Assembly (NCBI GenBank): GCA_028871815.1
Contig: JAGWMJ010000001.1
Location: 248,001-312,000, forward strand
Reading direction: 5' to 3'
DNA: 64,000 nt
Source of the DNA: Armatimonadota bacterium
GTDB taxonomy: Bacteria > Armatimonadota > Chthonomonadetes > Chthonomonadales > Chthonomonadaceae
Shown here: in pieces, positions 18,611 to 27,457 of the stretch
Layout of the letters: each line of letters opens with the position of its first letter
Position numbering within the stretch: position 1 is the first letter of the stretch
Notes under the pieces: model-generated
Databases searched by the model: none
What the model saw: only the letters and a program-made list of their open reading frames with translations
What the model was told of the DNA's origin: nothing
Program-made: the position numbers and the translations under genes

Positions 18611-19174
18611 ATGATCCTGAATCGCGTAATTGCTGTAGTGGGCATGACGGGTTCCGGAAAGAGCCTGTTGTGCCGTGAACTGGCCCGTCGCGGATGCCCG
18701 GTGATCTACTTTGGCGGCATCGTGCTTCATGAGGTGCAGGCGCGCGGACTGGCGCTTACTCCGGAGAACGAAAGGCGCGTAAGGGAGGAACTGCGCGCAG
18801 CCGAGGGGATGGACGTCTGTGCGGTGCGCGCGCTGCCGGAGATCCACGAACTGCTGGAAGCAAATCGCAACGTGGTGGTTGATGGCCTGTACAGCTTTTC
18901 CGAGTATCGAACCCTTTATGCGGCGCTCGGCGGACGGCTGATCGTGGCCGCCGTATGCTCTCCACGCGCGATGCGCTACCGGCGGCTCGCTGAGCGGCCA
19001 GAGCGCCCTCTGACCGCGGCTGAGGCCGAAGCGCGTGATATCGCCGAGATTGAGAAGATTGAGAAGGGCGGTCCCATCGCGATGGCCGATATCACGTTTT
19101 TGAACGACGCCGGCCCCGAGCAGATGGCGGACGCGGCCGATCGCCTGATTGCGATCGCCTTGTCCGAGGCGTAG
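18611..19174 (+). CDS. UPF0200-like P-loop nucleotide kinase (dephospho-CoA kinase fold)
   Basis: Small P-loop kinase of 187 residues. It starts VIAVVGMTGSGKS with Walker A, has a middle strand VVVDGLYSFSEY, and a lid with CSPRAMRYRRLAERPER. The overall layout (LTPEN, REELR, DG-S-E) resembles the UPF0200 family of putative nucleotide kinases better than true CoaE. The substrate is not known. ATG 18611 is preceded by GCCGAGG. The frame stays open upstream to 18395 but the extra 72 residues show no conserved character. It is transcribed divergently from the EPS operon. Confidence 0.7.
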   Translation: MILNRVIAVVGMTGSGKSLLCRELARRGCPVIYFGGIVLHEVQARGLALTPENERRVREELRAAEGMDVCAVRALPEIHELLEANRNVVVDGLYSFSEYRTLYAALGGRLIVAAVCSPRAMRYRRLAERPERPLTAAEAEARDIAEIEKIEKGGPIAMADITFLNDAGPEQMADAADRLIAIALSEA

Positions 19175-19410
19175 CGCGGTCCCGGCTTCCGGATACAGCA
19201 AGCGCCGTGCGAGTAGTGGTTGTGCCGCGGATAGAGACATCCAGTATAAGACGCCAACAAGCACTACGGCTGTTCACGATAATCTACAGCGAGCGACGTA
19301 TTTAACAGCGACGACGGCCAGACGATGGTCTGGAGTGTGAGGAGCCGTCGCACCAGTCGGTTCATCGGTGCATTGGTTGGATCCAGAGGGCAGCGAGTTA
19401 CCAAACGCTT

Positions 19411-21045
19411 ATGCTTTCCCACGTACTCTCCAGCGCAGTTCTGGGCGTCGATGCCTACGAAGTCGATGTCGAGGTAGATGTTTCCAGCGGCATGGCCGGC
19501 AGCATCAATCTGGTGGGCCTTCCGGATGCCGCCGTAAAAGAGAGCGTCGACCGCGTTCGGAGTGCAATCCGCAACTCCGGTATGCACTTCCCCTACGATA
19601 AGCGGATCACGATCAATCTGGCGCCGGCCGATATCCGCAAGGCCGGGCCCAGCTTTGATCTGCCGATCGCTATAGGTCTGTTGGCTGCAACCGGCCAGAT
19701 ACCTGAGGACTACCTTGCGGGAGCGGTGATCATCGGTGAGCTGTCACTGGATGGCGCGGTGCGTCCGGTGAATGGCGCGCTGCCCGTAGCCATGGGCGCC
19801 CGGGAGCGGCAGCGAACCCGTCTGTTTGTACCGGCGGCCAATGCGCGCGAGGCCTCTGTGGTGGAGGGATTGGACGTGTATCCGGTGCAGTCGCTGCCAC
19901 AGTTGGCAACGGCGCTCGCCCTTCCCGATACTTTGGAACCACTACCTTACGACCCACAAGTACTCAACATTGAAGCCCTCGAGTATCCGCTGGATTTTGC
20001 CGACGTAAAAGGGCAGGCGCATGTGAAGCGAGCGTTGGAGGTTGCCGCTGCGGGCGGGCATAACGTGCTGCTGATCGGCCCACCCGGATCCGGAAAGACC
20101 ATGATGGCGAGCCGCCTGCCGGGCATATTGCCGCCCATGACCTCGGATGAAGCGCTGGCCGCAACGCGGCTCTACTCCGTAGCCGGGCTTCTCTCTGCCG
20201 AGGTGTCACTGGTTACCACGCGGCCGTACCGCAAACCGCACCACACCGTTTCTACGGCAGCGCTGGCCGGCGGCGGCACCATTCCGCGACCAGGCGAAGT
20301 AAGCCTTGCTCATCATGGCGTGTTGTTTCTGGACGAGCTGCCGGAGTTCGGTCGCGACGCCCTGGAGGTTTTGCGGCAGCCGCTTGAAGACGGTGTGGTG
20401 AGCGTTGCACGGGTTTCGGCCTCCTACACGTTTCCGGCCAGCTTTACCCTGATTGCCGCGATGAATCCGTGTCCATGCGGCTACTATGGCGACGCCTTTC
20501 GGCAGTGCATCTGCAGTCAGGGCGCAGTAGCCAAGTACCAGAAGCGCATCAGCGGACCGCTGCTGGATCGCATCGACCTGCACATCGATGTACCGAGAGT
20601 GCCGGAGGAAGACCTGCTGCACCATACCGTTAGCGAGGGTACGGCCGCAATCCGCCAGCGCGTTTGCCGCGCCCGTCACCAGCAGGCTGCCCGTTTCGCA
20701 AGTCATCTGCCGACGGAGCCGGACACATCAGATCCGGCTTCGGCAGCGGAAAACATACGTGAAGAAGGCGGGCAGCAGCCATTTCACCCACACCGTCGCC
20801 GCCTGTTTTGCAACGCACAGATGGGCCCGAAGGAGATCCGCGCCTACTGCAAAACCACCGAGCCTGTGCGCAACCTGCTGCGCGCCGCAATTCAACAGTT
20901 GGGACTCTCGGCTCGTGCCTATGATCGGCTTCTGAAGGTTGGCCGTACGATTGCGGATCTCGATGGATGTGAGCAGATAGCGCCACAGCACATCGCCGAA
21001 GCGATTCAGTACCGCAGCCTGGACCGAAAGTTGTGGGGCGCCTGA
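19411..21045 (+). CDS. comM: YifB/ComM family Mg-chelatase-like AAA+ ATPase
   Basis: AAA+ helicase-like ATPase; the ComM homologue promotes branch migration during natural transformation. The N-terminus has the family's S5-like (Lon-like) fold (GMAGSINLVGLPDAAVKESVDRVRSA region, residues 28-52). Walker A is GPPGSGKTM, Walker B is LFLDELPEF, and NPCPCGYYGD is the conserved cysteine motif. At 544 residues it is longer than the usual 500 or so, mainly because of a low-complexity segment between FASHLPTE and CNAQMGPKE (about 20700-20820). The start at 19411 gives the family's expected N-terminus MLSHVLSSAVLGVDAY. Confidence 0.92.
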   Translation: MLSHVLSSAVLGVDAYEVDVEVDVSSGMAGSINLVGLPDAAVKESVDRVRSAIRNSGMHFPYDKRITINLAPADIRKAGPSFDLPIAIGLLAATGQIPEDYLAGAVIIGELSLDGAVRPVNGALPVAMGARERQRTRLFVPAANAREASVVEGLDVYPVQSLPQLATALALPDTLEPLPYDPQVLNIEALEYPLDFADVKGQAHVKRALEVAAAGGHNVLLIGPPGSGKTMMASRLPGILPPMTSDEALAATRLYSVAGLLSAEVSLVTTRPYRKPHHTVSTAALAGGGTIPRPGEVSLAHHGVLFLDELPEFGRDALEVLRQPLEDGVVSVARVSASYTFPASFTLIAAMNPCPCGYYGDAFRQCICSQGAVAKYQKRISGPLLDRIDLHIDVPRVPEEDLLHHTVSEGTAAIRQRVCRARHQQAARFASHLPTEPDTSDPASAAENIREEGGQQPFHPHRRRLFCNAQMGPKEIRAYCKTTEPVRNLLRAAIQQLGLSARAYDRLLKVGRTIADLDGCEQIAPQHIAEAIQYRSLDRKLWGA

Positions 21046-21085
21046 CGCCGGCGGGGCCGGCACGTACAGAGCCCGATGCGGCAGG

Positions 21086-22735
21086 CTACCGGTGCGGTTC
21101 GCCTGCGGCCGGTTCGCCCGCCATCAGCCGCTGCCCCGCCGGCGGGCCCCAGGTGCCGGCGGCATAGTTTGGGAAGAGCGGGCAACTGAGGTGCTGCCAG
21201 GCGTGCAGAACCGGCGTTATCAGTGACCATGCCGCTTCCACTTCATCATTGCGGGCGTAGAGCGATGCGTCACCACGTATTGCGTCGAGCAGCAGGCGCT
21301 CGTAGGCTTCCGGGATCGGCTGATTGAAGCTGGAGCCATACCGGAAATCCATGCGGACGGGTTCCACCTGCATGTCGGGACCGGGCATCTTGCTGCCTAT
21401 TTCGAGCCAGGCGCCTTCATCGGGCTGAATTCGGATTGTGAGGCGGTTTGCCGGTACTGCCGTGCAACTGAGCCGCGCAAACAGCACGTTTGGAATTGCC
21501 CGAAAGCGAATCTCGATTTCGGTCTTCCGTTCCGGCAGTCGCTTACCGGCCTGCATAAAGAACGGAACGCCGGCCCATCGCCAGTTATCCACAGCGAACT
21601 GGAACGCCGCATACGTCTCGGTGTTGGAGTCGGCCGCAACGCCGGGTTCATCGCGGTATGCCGGCGCCCCGGGCTCGGTTCCCTCCGCCTTGCCGGCCGC
21701 ATACTGTCCGCGGACGGTGAAGTGCTCACAATCTGCCGGTGTAAAAGGACGGATAGAGCGTAGGACCTTCACTTTTTCGTCGCGGATCGCATCGGCTTCC
21801 AGCGAGGTTGGCGGCTCCATCGCCACCAGGGTGAGCACTTGCAGCCCATGGTTTTGAACGATGTCGCGCGTAATGCCGGCGTGGTCAAAATAGGGACCCC
21901 GGCCCTCCATGCCAAGCGTCTCGGCTACTGTAATCCGCACCGAGTCGACGTACTTCTGGTTCCAGAGCGGCTCGAATATCTGGTTGGCGAACCGCAGCAC
22001 CAGGATGTTCTGCACGGTCTCTTTGCCGAGATAGTGGTCGATACGATAGATTTGGTCCTCTGTGAAAATGGAAGCAAGCTCGCGATTCAGGTCGCGCGCC
22101 GTGTCGAGGTCGATACCAAACGGCTTCTCCACGATCAGACGCACCCACGCGTGAGGGCCCGCTTCATGGTTCAGACCGGCCGCGCCGATCTGGCGAGCGA
22201 TAGGTGCGAACTGATCGGGCGGTGTGGCCAGGTAGATTAGCCTGGCGCCCGGCAGGTGGTGACTCCGTTCGAGTTGGCGAAGGCGCTCGGAGAGCGCCTG
22301 GTATGAGGCCGGGTCATCCAGGTCGCCGCGCACGTAGTAGACGCGGCTCGAGAACGTGTGCCACTCTTCCGCCGTCCATGCGGCATCCGAACCGAATTCG
22401 GTTAGAGACTGGCAAACGTCGTCACGAAATTGGCCATCATCCTTGGGCCGGCGGGCAAACGCCACGATGATGAAGCGCTCCGGCATCAATTTGCGCTGCG
22501 CCAACCGGAAGAGCGCGGGAATGATCTTGCGTCGCGTCAGGTCGCCGGTAGCGCCAAAGAGCACAAACGTACAGGGCTCTGGAGCATGGGTTTCGGTTTG
22601 CACTCTCTCAGCGCTCTCTCCGGCCGCGCAGGCGACTGTTGCGGGATCCGCACACGACAACGAGTCGGATTGTACCCCTACCGGCGTGCCGGTATCCGGC
22701 CCTCTTGCCGATACCCGCACTGTTAACTGCATCAT
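21086..22735 (-). CDS. zwf: Glucose-6-phosphate 1-dehydrogenase
   Basis: First enzyme of the oxidative pentose phosphate pathway, producing NADPH and 6-phosphogluconolactone. FVLFGATGDLTRRK is the NADP-binding motif and RIDHYLGKE contains the catalytic His and substrate Lys. From ATGATG at 22735 the protein has 549 residues, about 40 more at the N-terminus than usual. An internal GTG at 22603, preceded by GAGAGA, would give a standard-length enzyme and may be the true start. No gnd, pgl or opcA lies next to it. It is divergent from the subtilase. Confidence 0.92.
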   Translation of the reverse strand: MMQLTVRVSARGPDTGTPVGVQSDSLSCADPATVACAAGESAERVQTETHAPEPCTFVLFGATGDLTRRKIIPALFRLAQRKLMPERFIIVAFARRPKDDGQFRDDVCQSLTEFGSDAAWTAEEWHTFSSRVYYVRGDLDDPASYQALSERLRQLERSHHLPGARLIYLATPPDQFAPIARQIGAAGLNHEAGPHAWVRLIVEKPFGIDLDTARDLNRELASIFTEDQIYRIDHYLGKETVQNILVLRFANQIFEPLWNQKYVDSVRITVAETLGMEGRGPYFDHAGITRDIVQNHGLQVLTLVAMEPPTSLEADAIRDEKVKVLRSIRPFTPADCEHFTVRGQYAAGKAEGTEPGAPAYRDEPGVAADSNTETYAAFQFAVDNWRWAGVPFFMQAGKRLPERKTEIEIRFRAIPNVLFARLSCTAVPANRLTIRIQPDEGAWLEIGSKMPGPDMQVEPVRMDFRYGSSFNQPIPEAYERLLLDAIRGDASLYARNDEVEAAWSLITPVLHAWQHLSCPLFPNYAAGTWGPPAGQRLMAGEPAAGEPHR

Positions 22736-22851
22736 GATAACGGTGTTGACAATGTTGCAGGAATCGTTGTGTCTGTGCGCGAAGTGGCTGTTGTACCAGT
22801 GGCGGTGCTCGCAGCCGTGAGCGCCAATCTTGAGAGCGGAGGGTTACTACA

Positions 22852-25374
22852 ATGGGACATAAGCCCCATGGAGCTGCTACAGCCGGACGACAGCTCCGGC
22901 CAATTCTCATGACTTTCGGGAGGGTCGCGGTGCTGCTGCTCGTGCTCAGCGGCGCCTCGGCGGTGCGATCTGCAGCGCAGATACCGCCGCTGGTACGTGG
23001 CTTTGCGCCGGGCTCGCCGCCCGAGCGGCCGATAACGCAAGTGATGGTCAAGCTGGCGCCCGGCGCCAATCCGTTGCTGTTTGCGGCGCAATTCTCTGCG
23101 GTGGCAGCGCGGCTCACAGGTGCGAACCACACCGCGGTGTCTCAACTGGCCTACAAAAGCTCCATACCGAACCTTGACTGGCACGTCTTCCGGCTGGCTC
23201 AGCCCTCCGCGCTGAATGCGACGGTAGCGGCGCTGAAGAGGATGCCGGGCGTTTTGTTTGCCGAGCCCGACTGGCACATACGCGCCGAAACCCTGCCTCC
23301 GCCGAACGATACGTACTGGGCCCTGGAGGATTGGGAGCAGTTGATCGTGGTGCTAAGCGGCCTTGACTCTACCGACGCCGATGCCCGACAAGACGATTCG
23401 GCATTCTGGACCTACACCTGGAACCTGGAGGAGATCAACTCACTCGGCGCCTGGAACACCTTCCCCGGCCACTACTACACCGCGGCGGAGCGGAAGAACC
23501 TTGCGGCAAACGACCCGGCAAAACTGCCGCTTGTTGCCGTTATTGACAGCGGGATTGACTTTTCTCACGCCGACTTCGCTTACGTAGCGGATGTCTCTAC
23601 GAATCCCAACCAATCGACGCAGACCGACATCTCCGACGGCGGCCAGATCAATACGGCGCTGGCGCGCAACTTTGTGTTTGGCAACCGCAACCCGAACCCG
23701 ATGTTGGCGCAAGACGACCTGGGACATGGCACCAGCGTCTCCGGTATCATTGCGGCCGCTGCGAACAACGGCACGGGCATCCCCGGTCTTGGATTTGTGG
23801 CGCAACTGGTCCCACTCAAGGTAATCGACAGCACGGGCAGTGGCGACGACTCGGACCTCGTCTACGCCCTGGAGTACGCAGCAGCCAATCACTGCGTCGT
23901 TTGCAATGTAAGCCTGGACCTGGATACCACCACTTATCCTCAGGCGTTGGCCGACGCCGTGGATTACGACTGGAAGCATGGCACCCTGGTGGTGGCGGCC
24001 GCCGGCAATGACGGCGACCCAACACACCCATCCGACGGCGAAATCCGCCGCTACCCCGCATCTCTTGTTCATGTGCTCGCCGTGGCTGCTACGGCATATG
24101 GCGGCGACACGGTGATCGGCGGTGAGCAGCTCGCGTCGTACAGCAACTACGGCTACGAACTCGGCGTTGCGGCGCCTGGCGGCGATATCACCACGTTTGT
24201 AAACAACGCGCCGAATGCCGATACTCTCGGGCTCAATCCAACCCAGGAGTACGTGCTGATCTGGTCGACAGCTCCTACTTACACCGTATCGCTGTCGGAC
24301 CCCACGAACCCCGCTCTGGGCGAGTATGCGCAGCTGGGGCTGTACGGGTTGAACTATGGATCGCTGCCCGGCACATCGCTGGCCACGCCACACGTTACCG
24401 CGCTCGCGGCTCTGTACGCGGCGGAGCACGGATACAGCCAGGTTCACGGGTTGCCTCAAAAGCTGATCAACGCGATTGAGCGTGGCGCACATCAGATGAA
24501 CGCGAGGCCGGATGGTGGCTGGGACAACGTGTTCGGGTACGGACGAATCGATGCGGCAGAGACGATTGCAGACGCAAATCCGCGGGCAGCATGGAAGGGC
24601 GGCGTCGTCGGCAGGATCACGTTCGGCACCACGCCGGTTGGCGATGTGAATGTGGTGGCGACCTCACTGAAGAGGCTGCACCAGTACTCCAACTCCACGT
24701 ACCCGGATGGCATCTACCATATCGTCAACTGCTCCACGGATTGGTATGTGGTACGGGCGACCGTGTTCGGCAATACCGACGCCTTTTTGGCGCCGATCGA
24801 CGCGGGCTGCGACTACCAGGGCGCTTCAATGCCGCTCGACTTCAATCAGGTGACCATAACGCCAAACGCCTATGTACACTACGGCGCCAGCATCCAGTTC
24901 AGCGCAACCGTCACCGGACCCAGCAACACGAACGTGATCTGGAGTCTTCCCTACCATCCAAAGAGCGCTTCGCTGAGCAGCACCGGCCTTCTGAAGGCGC
25001 CGACGGCGTTCACCAACGAACGGGCGGTGGTTGAAGCGCAGAGTGCGGCAGATCCGGCTCGCGATGATATGGCCATCGTTACGTTTGTGCCAAGCGTGAC
25101 GGCGGTTTCGGTTCAGCCCGGCAGCGTTACCGGCGGCACCTCGGCCACCGGCACCGTTACGCTAGACTACCCAGCGTCGTATTTTGGTGCGACTGTGACG
25201 CTAAGCAGCGACAATTCCAACGCCGGAGTCCCGGCCACAGTTACGGTTGCTCCGGGCGCAAAACAAGCGACGTTCACGGTTACCACAAAGAGCGTAACAT
25301 CAACCGCAACAGCGAACATCAAGGCGACGTACTACGGCACCTCGGCTTCGGGCGCGCTGACGATAAATCCCTGA
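22852..25374 (+). CDS. Secreted subtilisin-like serine protease (S8) with C-terminal beta-sandwich domains
   Basis: Exported endopeptidase of 840 residues. A signal peptide (VAVLLLVLSGASAVRSAAQ) is followed by a propeptide-like region (residues 40-140), then the catalytic domain with Asp in VIDSGIDFSHADF (about 229), His in DLGHGTSVSG (about 292) and Ser in GTSLATPHVTALA (about 508). Residues after 580 look like Ig-like/BIG-type modules with SVQPGSVTGGTSATGTV near the end. No PEP-CTERM or other anchor is present, so it is probably released. GGAGGG sits just upstream of ATG 22852. A long insertion in the catalytic domain carries WSTAPTYTVSLSDP. Confidence 0.88.
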   Translation: MGHKPHGAATAGRQLRPILMTFGRVAVLLLVLSGASAVRSAAQIPPLVRGFAPGSPPERPITQVMVKLAPGANPLLFAAQFSAVAARLTGANHTAVSQLAYKSSIPNLDWHVFRLAQPSALNATVAALKRMPGVLFAEPDWHIRAETLPPPNDTYWALEDWEQLIVVLSGLDSTDADARQDDSAFWTYTWNLEEINSLGAWNTFPGHYYTAAERKNLAANDPAKLPLVAVIDSGIDFSHADFAYVADVSTNPNQSTQTDISDGGQINTALARNFVFGNRNPNPMLAQDDLGHGTSVSGIIAAAANNGTGIPGLGFVAQLVPLKVIDSTGSGDDSDLVYALEYAAANHCVVCNVSLDLDTTTYPQALADAVDYDWKHGTLVVAAAGNDGDPTHPSDGEIRRYPASLVHVLAVAATAYGGDTVIGGEQLASYSNYGYELGVAAPGGDITTFVNNAPNADTLGLNPTQEYVLIWSTAPTYTVSLSDPTNPALGEYAQLGLYGLNYGSLPGTSLATPHVTALAALYAAEHGYSQVHGLPQKLINAIERGAHQMNARPDGGWDNVFGYGRIDAAETIADANPRAAWKGGVVGRITFGTTPVGDVNVVATSLKRLHQYSNSTYPDGIYHIVNCSTDWYVVRATVFGNTDAFLAPIDAGCDYQGASMPLDFNQVTITPNAYVHYGASIQFSATVTGPSNTNVIWSLPYHPKSASLSSTGLLKAPTAFTNERAVVEAQSAADPARDDMAIVTFVPSVTAVSVQPGSVTGGTSATGTVTLDYPASYFGATVTLSSDNSNAGVPATVTVAPGAKQATFTVTTKSVTSTATANIKATYYGTSASGALTINP

Positions 25375-25385
25375 CCGCTCGATCC

Positions 25386-26789
25386 TCAGCGTGGCAATTC
25401 TCCCACGCGTGAGAGAAGGTGAGCGCAGTGCAGCGTGCCGAGCTCAAAATCGTCGAGCCTTACGTTTTCATTCGGCGAGTGCGCCCGCAGCCCCGGGTAT
25501 TCGATGCCCGGCGTTGCGATGGGTAGGCCGAGGTGATGTGCGAACCACCACATAGGCCCGGATGAGCCCAACATGGGGGCTATCGCAGCCTGCTGCTGAT
25601 AGACCTGTTCGCCGGTCTCGGCAGCAAGCCGCACCCACGGGTGGTCGGGATCCACTCGAGCTGGCCGCTGTCCGTTGAGATAGACCGACTCAACATCCTC
25701 AAACCCGAGCCTATCCAGATGCTCCCTTAACAAGCGACCCACGGTTGCCGGATCTTGATCTGGCACCAGCCGGAAGTCGATCTTGGCGCGGGCGTCGGCC
25801 GGAAGCACCGTTTTTGAACCGGGTCCCTGCCAGCCTGCGTCAAGCCCATTGATTGTCAGAGAGGGTTCAAACACGGCTCGCCGGTGATACTCCAGCCCAT
25901 CGGTCTGGCGACCGCCGAGGAAGCCGGAATCCGGGAGAACGTAGCGGTTTCGTACCTCGGCTGCATCATTCGGAAGAGCGCTGAGCAGCTGGAGGTCGCG
26001 GATCGTTGGTAGTACAGCGGTATCGTAGTGACCGAAAATCGCGATCCGCTCATCCTGGCTCTTGAGGCTTGCCAGCGCCCACGCCAACCTCCAGGCGGCG
26101 TTGGGCAGAATGCTGCCGCCGAAGCCGCTGTGGGCATCGTGTGAAATGGTATGGCAGCGCAGTTCAAAGCAGGCGATGCCGCGCATGCCGCAGTAGAGCA
26201 GTGGCGCTCCCTCCGGGGTGACCATCCCCTCTTCCCAGATGCAGGCATCCGCGGCCAGCAGCCCGGGATGGGCCAGGATCCAGTCACCAAGGTGGGGACT
26301 GCCGATCTCCTCTTCACCCTCAACAAGAAACTTGACGTTGAACGGCAATTCACCGGTGACGGCACGCAGGGCATCCAGCGTGAGCAGTCGCGATGTAATG
26401 TGGCCTTTGTCATCGCCAACGCCGCGACCGAATGCCACCCCCGAACGGATCGTCAGTTCGAACGGCGGCGACTCCCATAGGTCCAGCGGTTCCGGCGGCT
26501 GAACGTCGTAGTGGTTGTAGAGGAGTATGGTCGGTGCGTCGGGCTGCCGGCCGGCGAGCGAGCCGAAGACGATAGGCGGTCCGCCGGCGGTCGGCATGAC
26601 TTCGGCTTGCAGTCCGTGCTCGCGCATTTGCGCGGCAACCAGTTCCGCGCACGGCTCCAGGGCTTCGGATCTTGCCGAGACGCTGGGAATGGCGCAGAGA
26701 GCGGCCAACTCACCGAGAGCGCTGTCAAGTTGCCCGCGTATGGCGAGGCGCACTGCGGTGGAATCGACCTGCGAGGGCTTAGTGTCCAA
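25386..26789 (-). CDS. M20 family metallopeptidase (dipeptidase/ArgE-DapE type)
   Basis: Zinc-dependent hydrolase of 467 residues, in the group often annotated as M20/M25/M40 dipeptidase. Metal ligands appear in YNHYDVQPPEPLDLW, GRGVGDDKG and EGEEEIGS, in the usual order. A dimerisation lid lies between residues 190 and 350. The reading frame is open far upstream but crosses two tRNA genes, so translation must start later: TTG 26789 or GTG 26753 both give a normal N-terminus ahead of LAALCAIPSVSA. It begins only about 28 bases after tRNA-Cys, so it may share the tRNA promoter. Its substrate is unknown. Confidence 0.85.
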   Translation of the reverse strand: MDTKPSQVDSTAVRLAIRGQLDSALGELAALCAIPSVSARSEALEPCAELVAAQMREHGLQAEVMPTAGGPPIVFGSLAGRQPDAPTILLYNHYDVQPPEPLDLWESPPFELTIRSGVAFGRGVGDDKGHITSRLLTLDALRAVTGELPFNVKFLVEGEEEIGSPHLGDWILAHPGLLAADACIWEEGMVTPEGAPLLYCGMRGIACFELRCHTISHDAHSGFGGSILPNAAWRLAWALASLKSQDERIAIFGHYDTAVLPTIRDLQLLSALPNDAAEVRNRYVLPDSGFLGGRQTDGLEYHRRAVFEPSLTINGLDAGWQGPGSKTVLPADARAKIDFRLVPDQDPATVGRLLREHLDRLGFEDVESVYLNGQRPARVDPDHPWVRLAAETGEQVYQQQAAIAPMLGSSGPMWWFAHHLGLPIATPGIEYPGLRAHSPNENVRLDDFELGTLHCAHLLSRVGELPR

Positions 26790-26816
26790 GGGTAACGTTG
26801 AGGCGGACCGGGGAGT

Positions 26817-26891
26817 TGGAGGCGCCGACCAGAATCGAACTGGTGATAACGGTTTTGCAGACCGCTCCCTTAGCCACTTGGGTACGGCGCC
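26817..26891 (-). tRNA. tRNA-Cys (GCA)
   Basis: The minus strand folds as a cloverleaf: acceptor stem GGCGCCG/CGGCGCC, anticodon arm CGGT-CTGCAAA-ACCG with anticodon GCA, and T arm with GTTCGATTC. The discriminator base is U, as expected for tRNA-Cys, and CCA is encoded at 26817-26819. Confidence 0.95.
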
Positions 26892-26963
26892 TGGATGGAT
26901 CCAGCCGGCTGGTGTTCGGACCGCAAACGCCGGCCCGAAGAACACCGCCATGCGGAGGCTGGA

Positions 26964-27035
26964 AGCGGGAGACGAGACTCGAACTCGCGATATCCAGCTT
27001 GGGAAGCTGGCGTTCTACCACTGAACTACTCCCGC
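26964..27035 (-). tRNA. tRNA-Gly (CCC)
   Basis: The minus strand gives acceptor stem GCGGGAG/CTCCCGC, D arm with AGTTCAGTGGTAGAAC, anticodon arm CCAGC-TTCCCAA-GCTGG with anticodon CCC, and T arm with GAGTTCGAGTCTC. The discriminator is U and the next three bases are TCC, so CCA is added after transcription. It lies directly upstream of tRNA-Cys and shares a promoter. Confidence 0.94.
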
Positions 27036-27047
27036 ACTGCGGGCTTC

Positions 27048-27076
27048 ATTATGTGGCACGGCGAGAGCAATGTCAA
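27048..27076 (-). promoter_or_regulatory. Sigma-70 promoter for tRNA-Gly/tRNA-Cys
   Basis: Minus strand: -35 TTGACA (27071-27076), 17-base spacer, -10 CATAAT (27048-27053). The expected transcription start is about 27041, six bases before tRNA-Gly. Confidence 0.78.
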
Positions 27077-27457
27077 GGCGGCGCGTGGCCTCACGACAGA
27101 ACCTGAGCGCAGTAGAACCGTTGCTCCGGGGAAACAGCAGCGCTGAACGCGGCGGCGCAATCCGGCAGCTCCGGAGCCGGAAGCGGAACCCGAACCATTA
27201 ACTGCCGATCCCTCGGCTTCGCTCGGGATGCCCACTTGAGGTTGGTTGACGACCGGAGGCCCAGACGACGGAAGGTATACGTCTTCGGGGCAGAGGCGCC
27301 ACTATGCCTGGCCGGCGGATGCGAAAACAGCGCAGAACCAAGCGGAATAGGCAGTGTGCGTCTCACGCATGATGTAACCGCAGCTGCCGGAATCGGCTGG
27401 ATCGGTCGCAGATTCCAGGCTTGCGAACACCTGGGTATCGGGCCGGGGCGGTGGGCC
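27077..27457. other. Intergenic region with one REP-like palindrome
   Basis: About 380 bases between the adaptor gene stop and the tRNA promoter. I see no supported gene. It contains an imperfect palindrome at 27206-27233 (GATCCCTCGGCTTCGCTCGG and following) that recurs near 50320 and, inverted, near 45215. Open frames here lack family features and have atypical composition. Confidence 0.6.
27185..27233. repeat. REP-like palindromic element
   Basis: Shares a core of about 45 bases with 50298-50338, with scattered mismatches, in the same orientation. Confidence 0.6.

Noticed and set aside
18335-19264. 309-codon open frame on the minus strand
   Set aside because: Antisense to the UPF0200-like kinase, which has Walker A and a good ribosome site; the antisense product is low complexity.
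22741-22851. Promoter for the subtilase from TTGACA at 22746
   Set aside because: No acceptable -10 hexamer at 15 to 19 bases from it.
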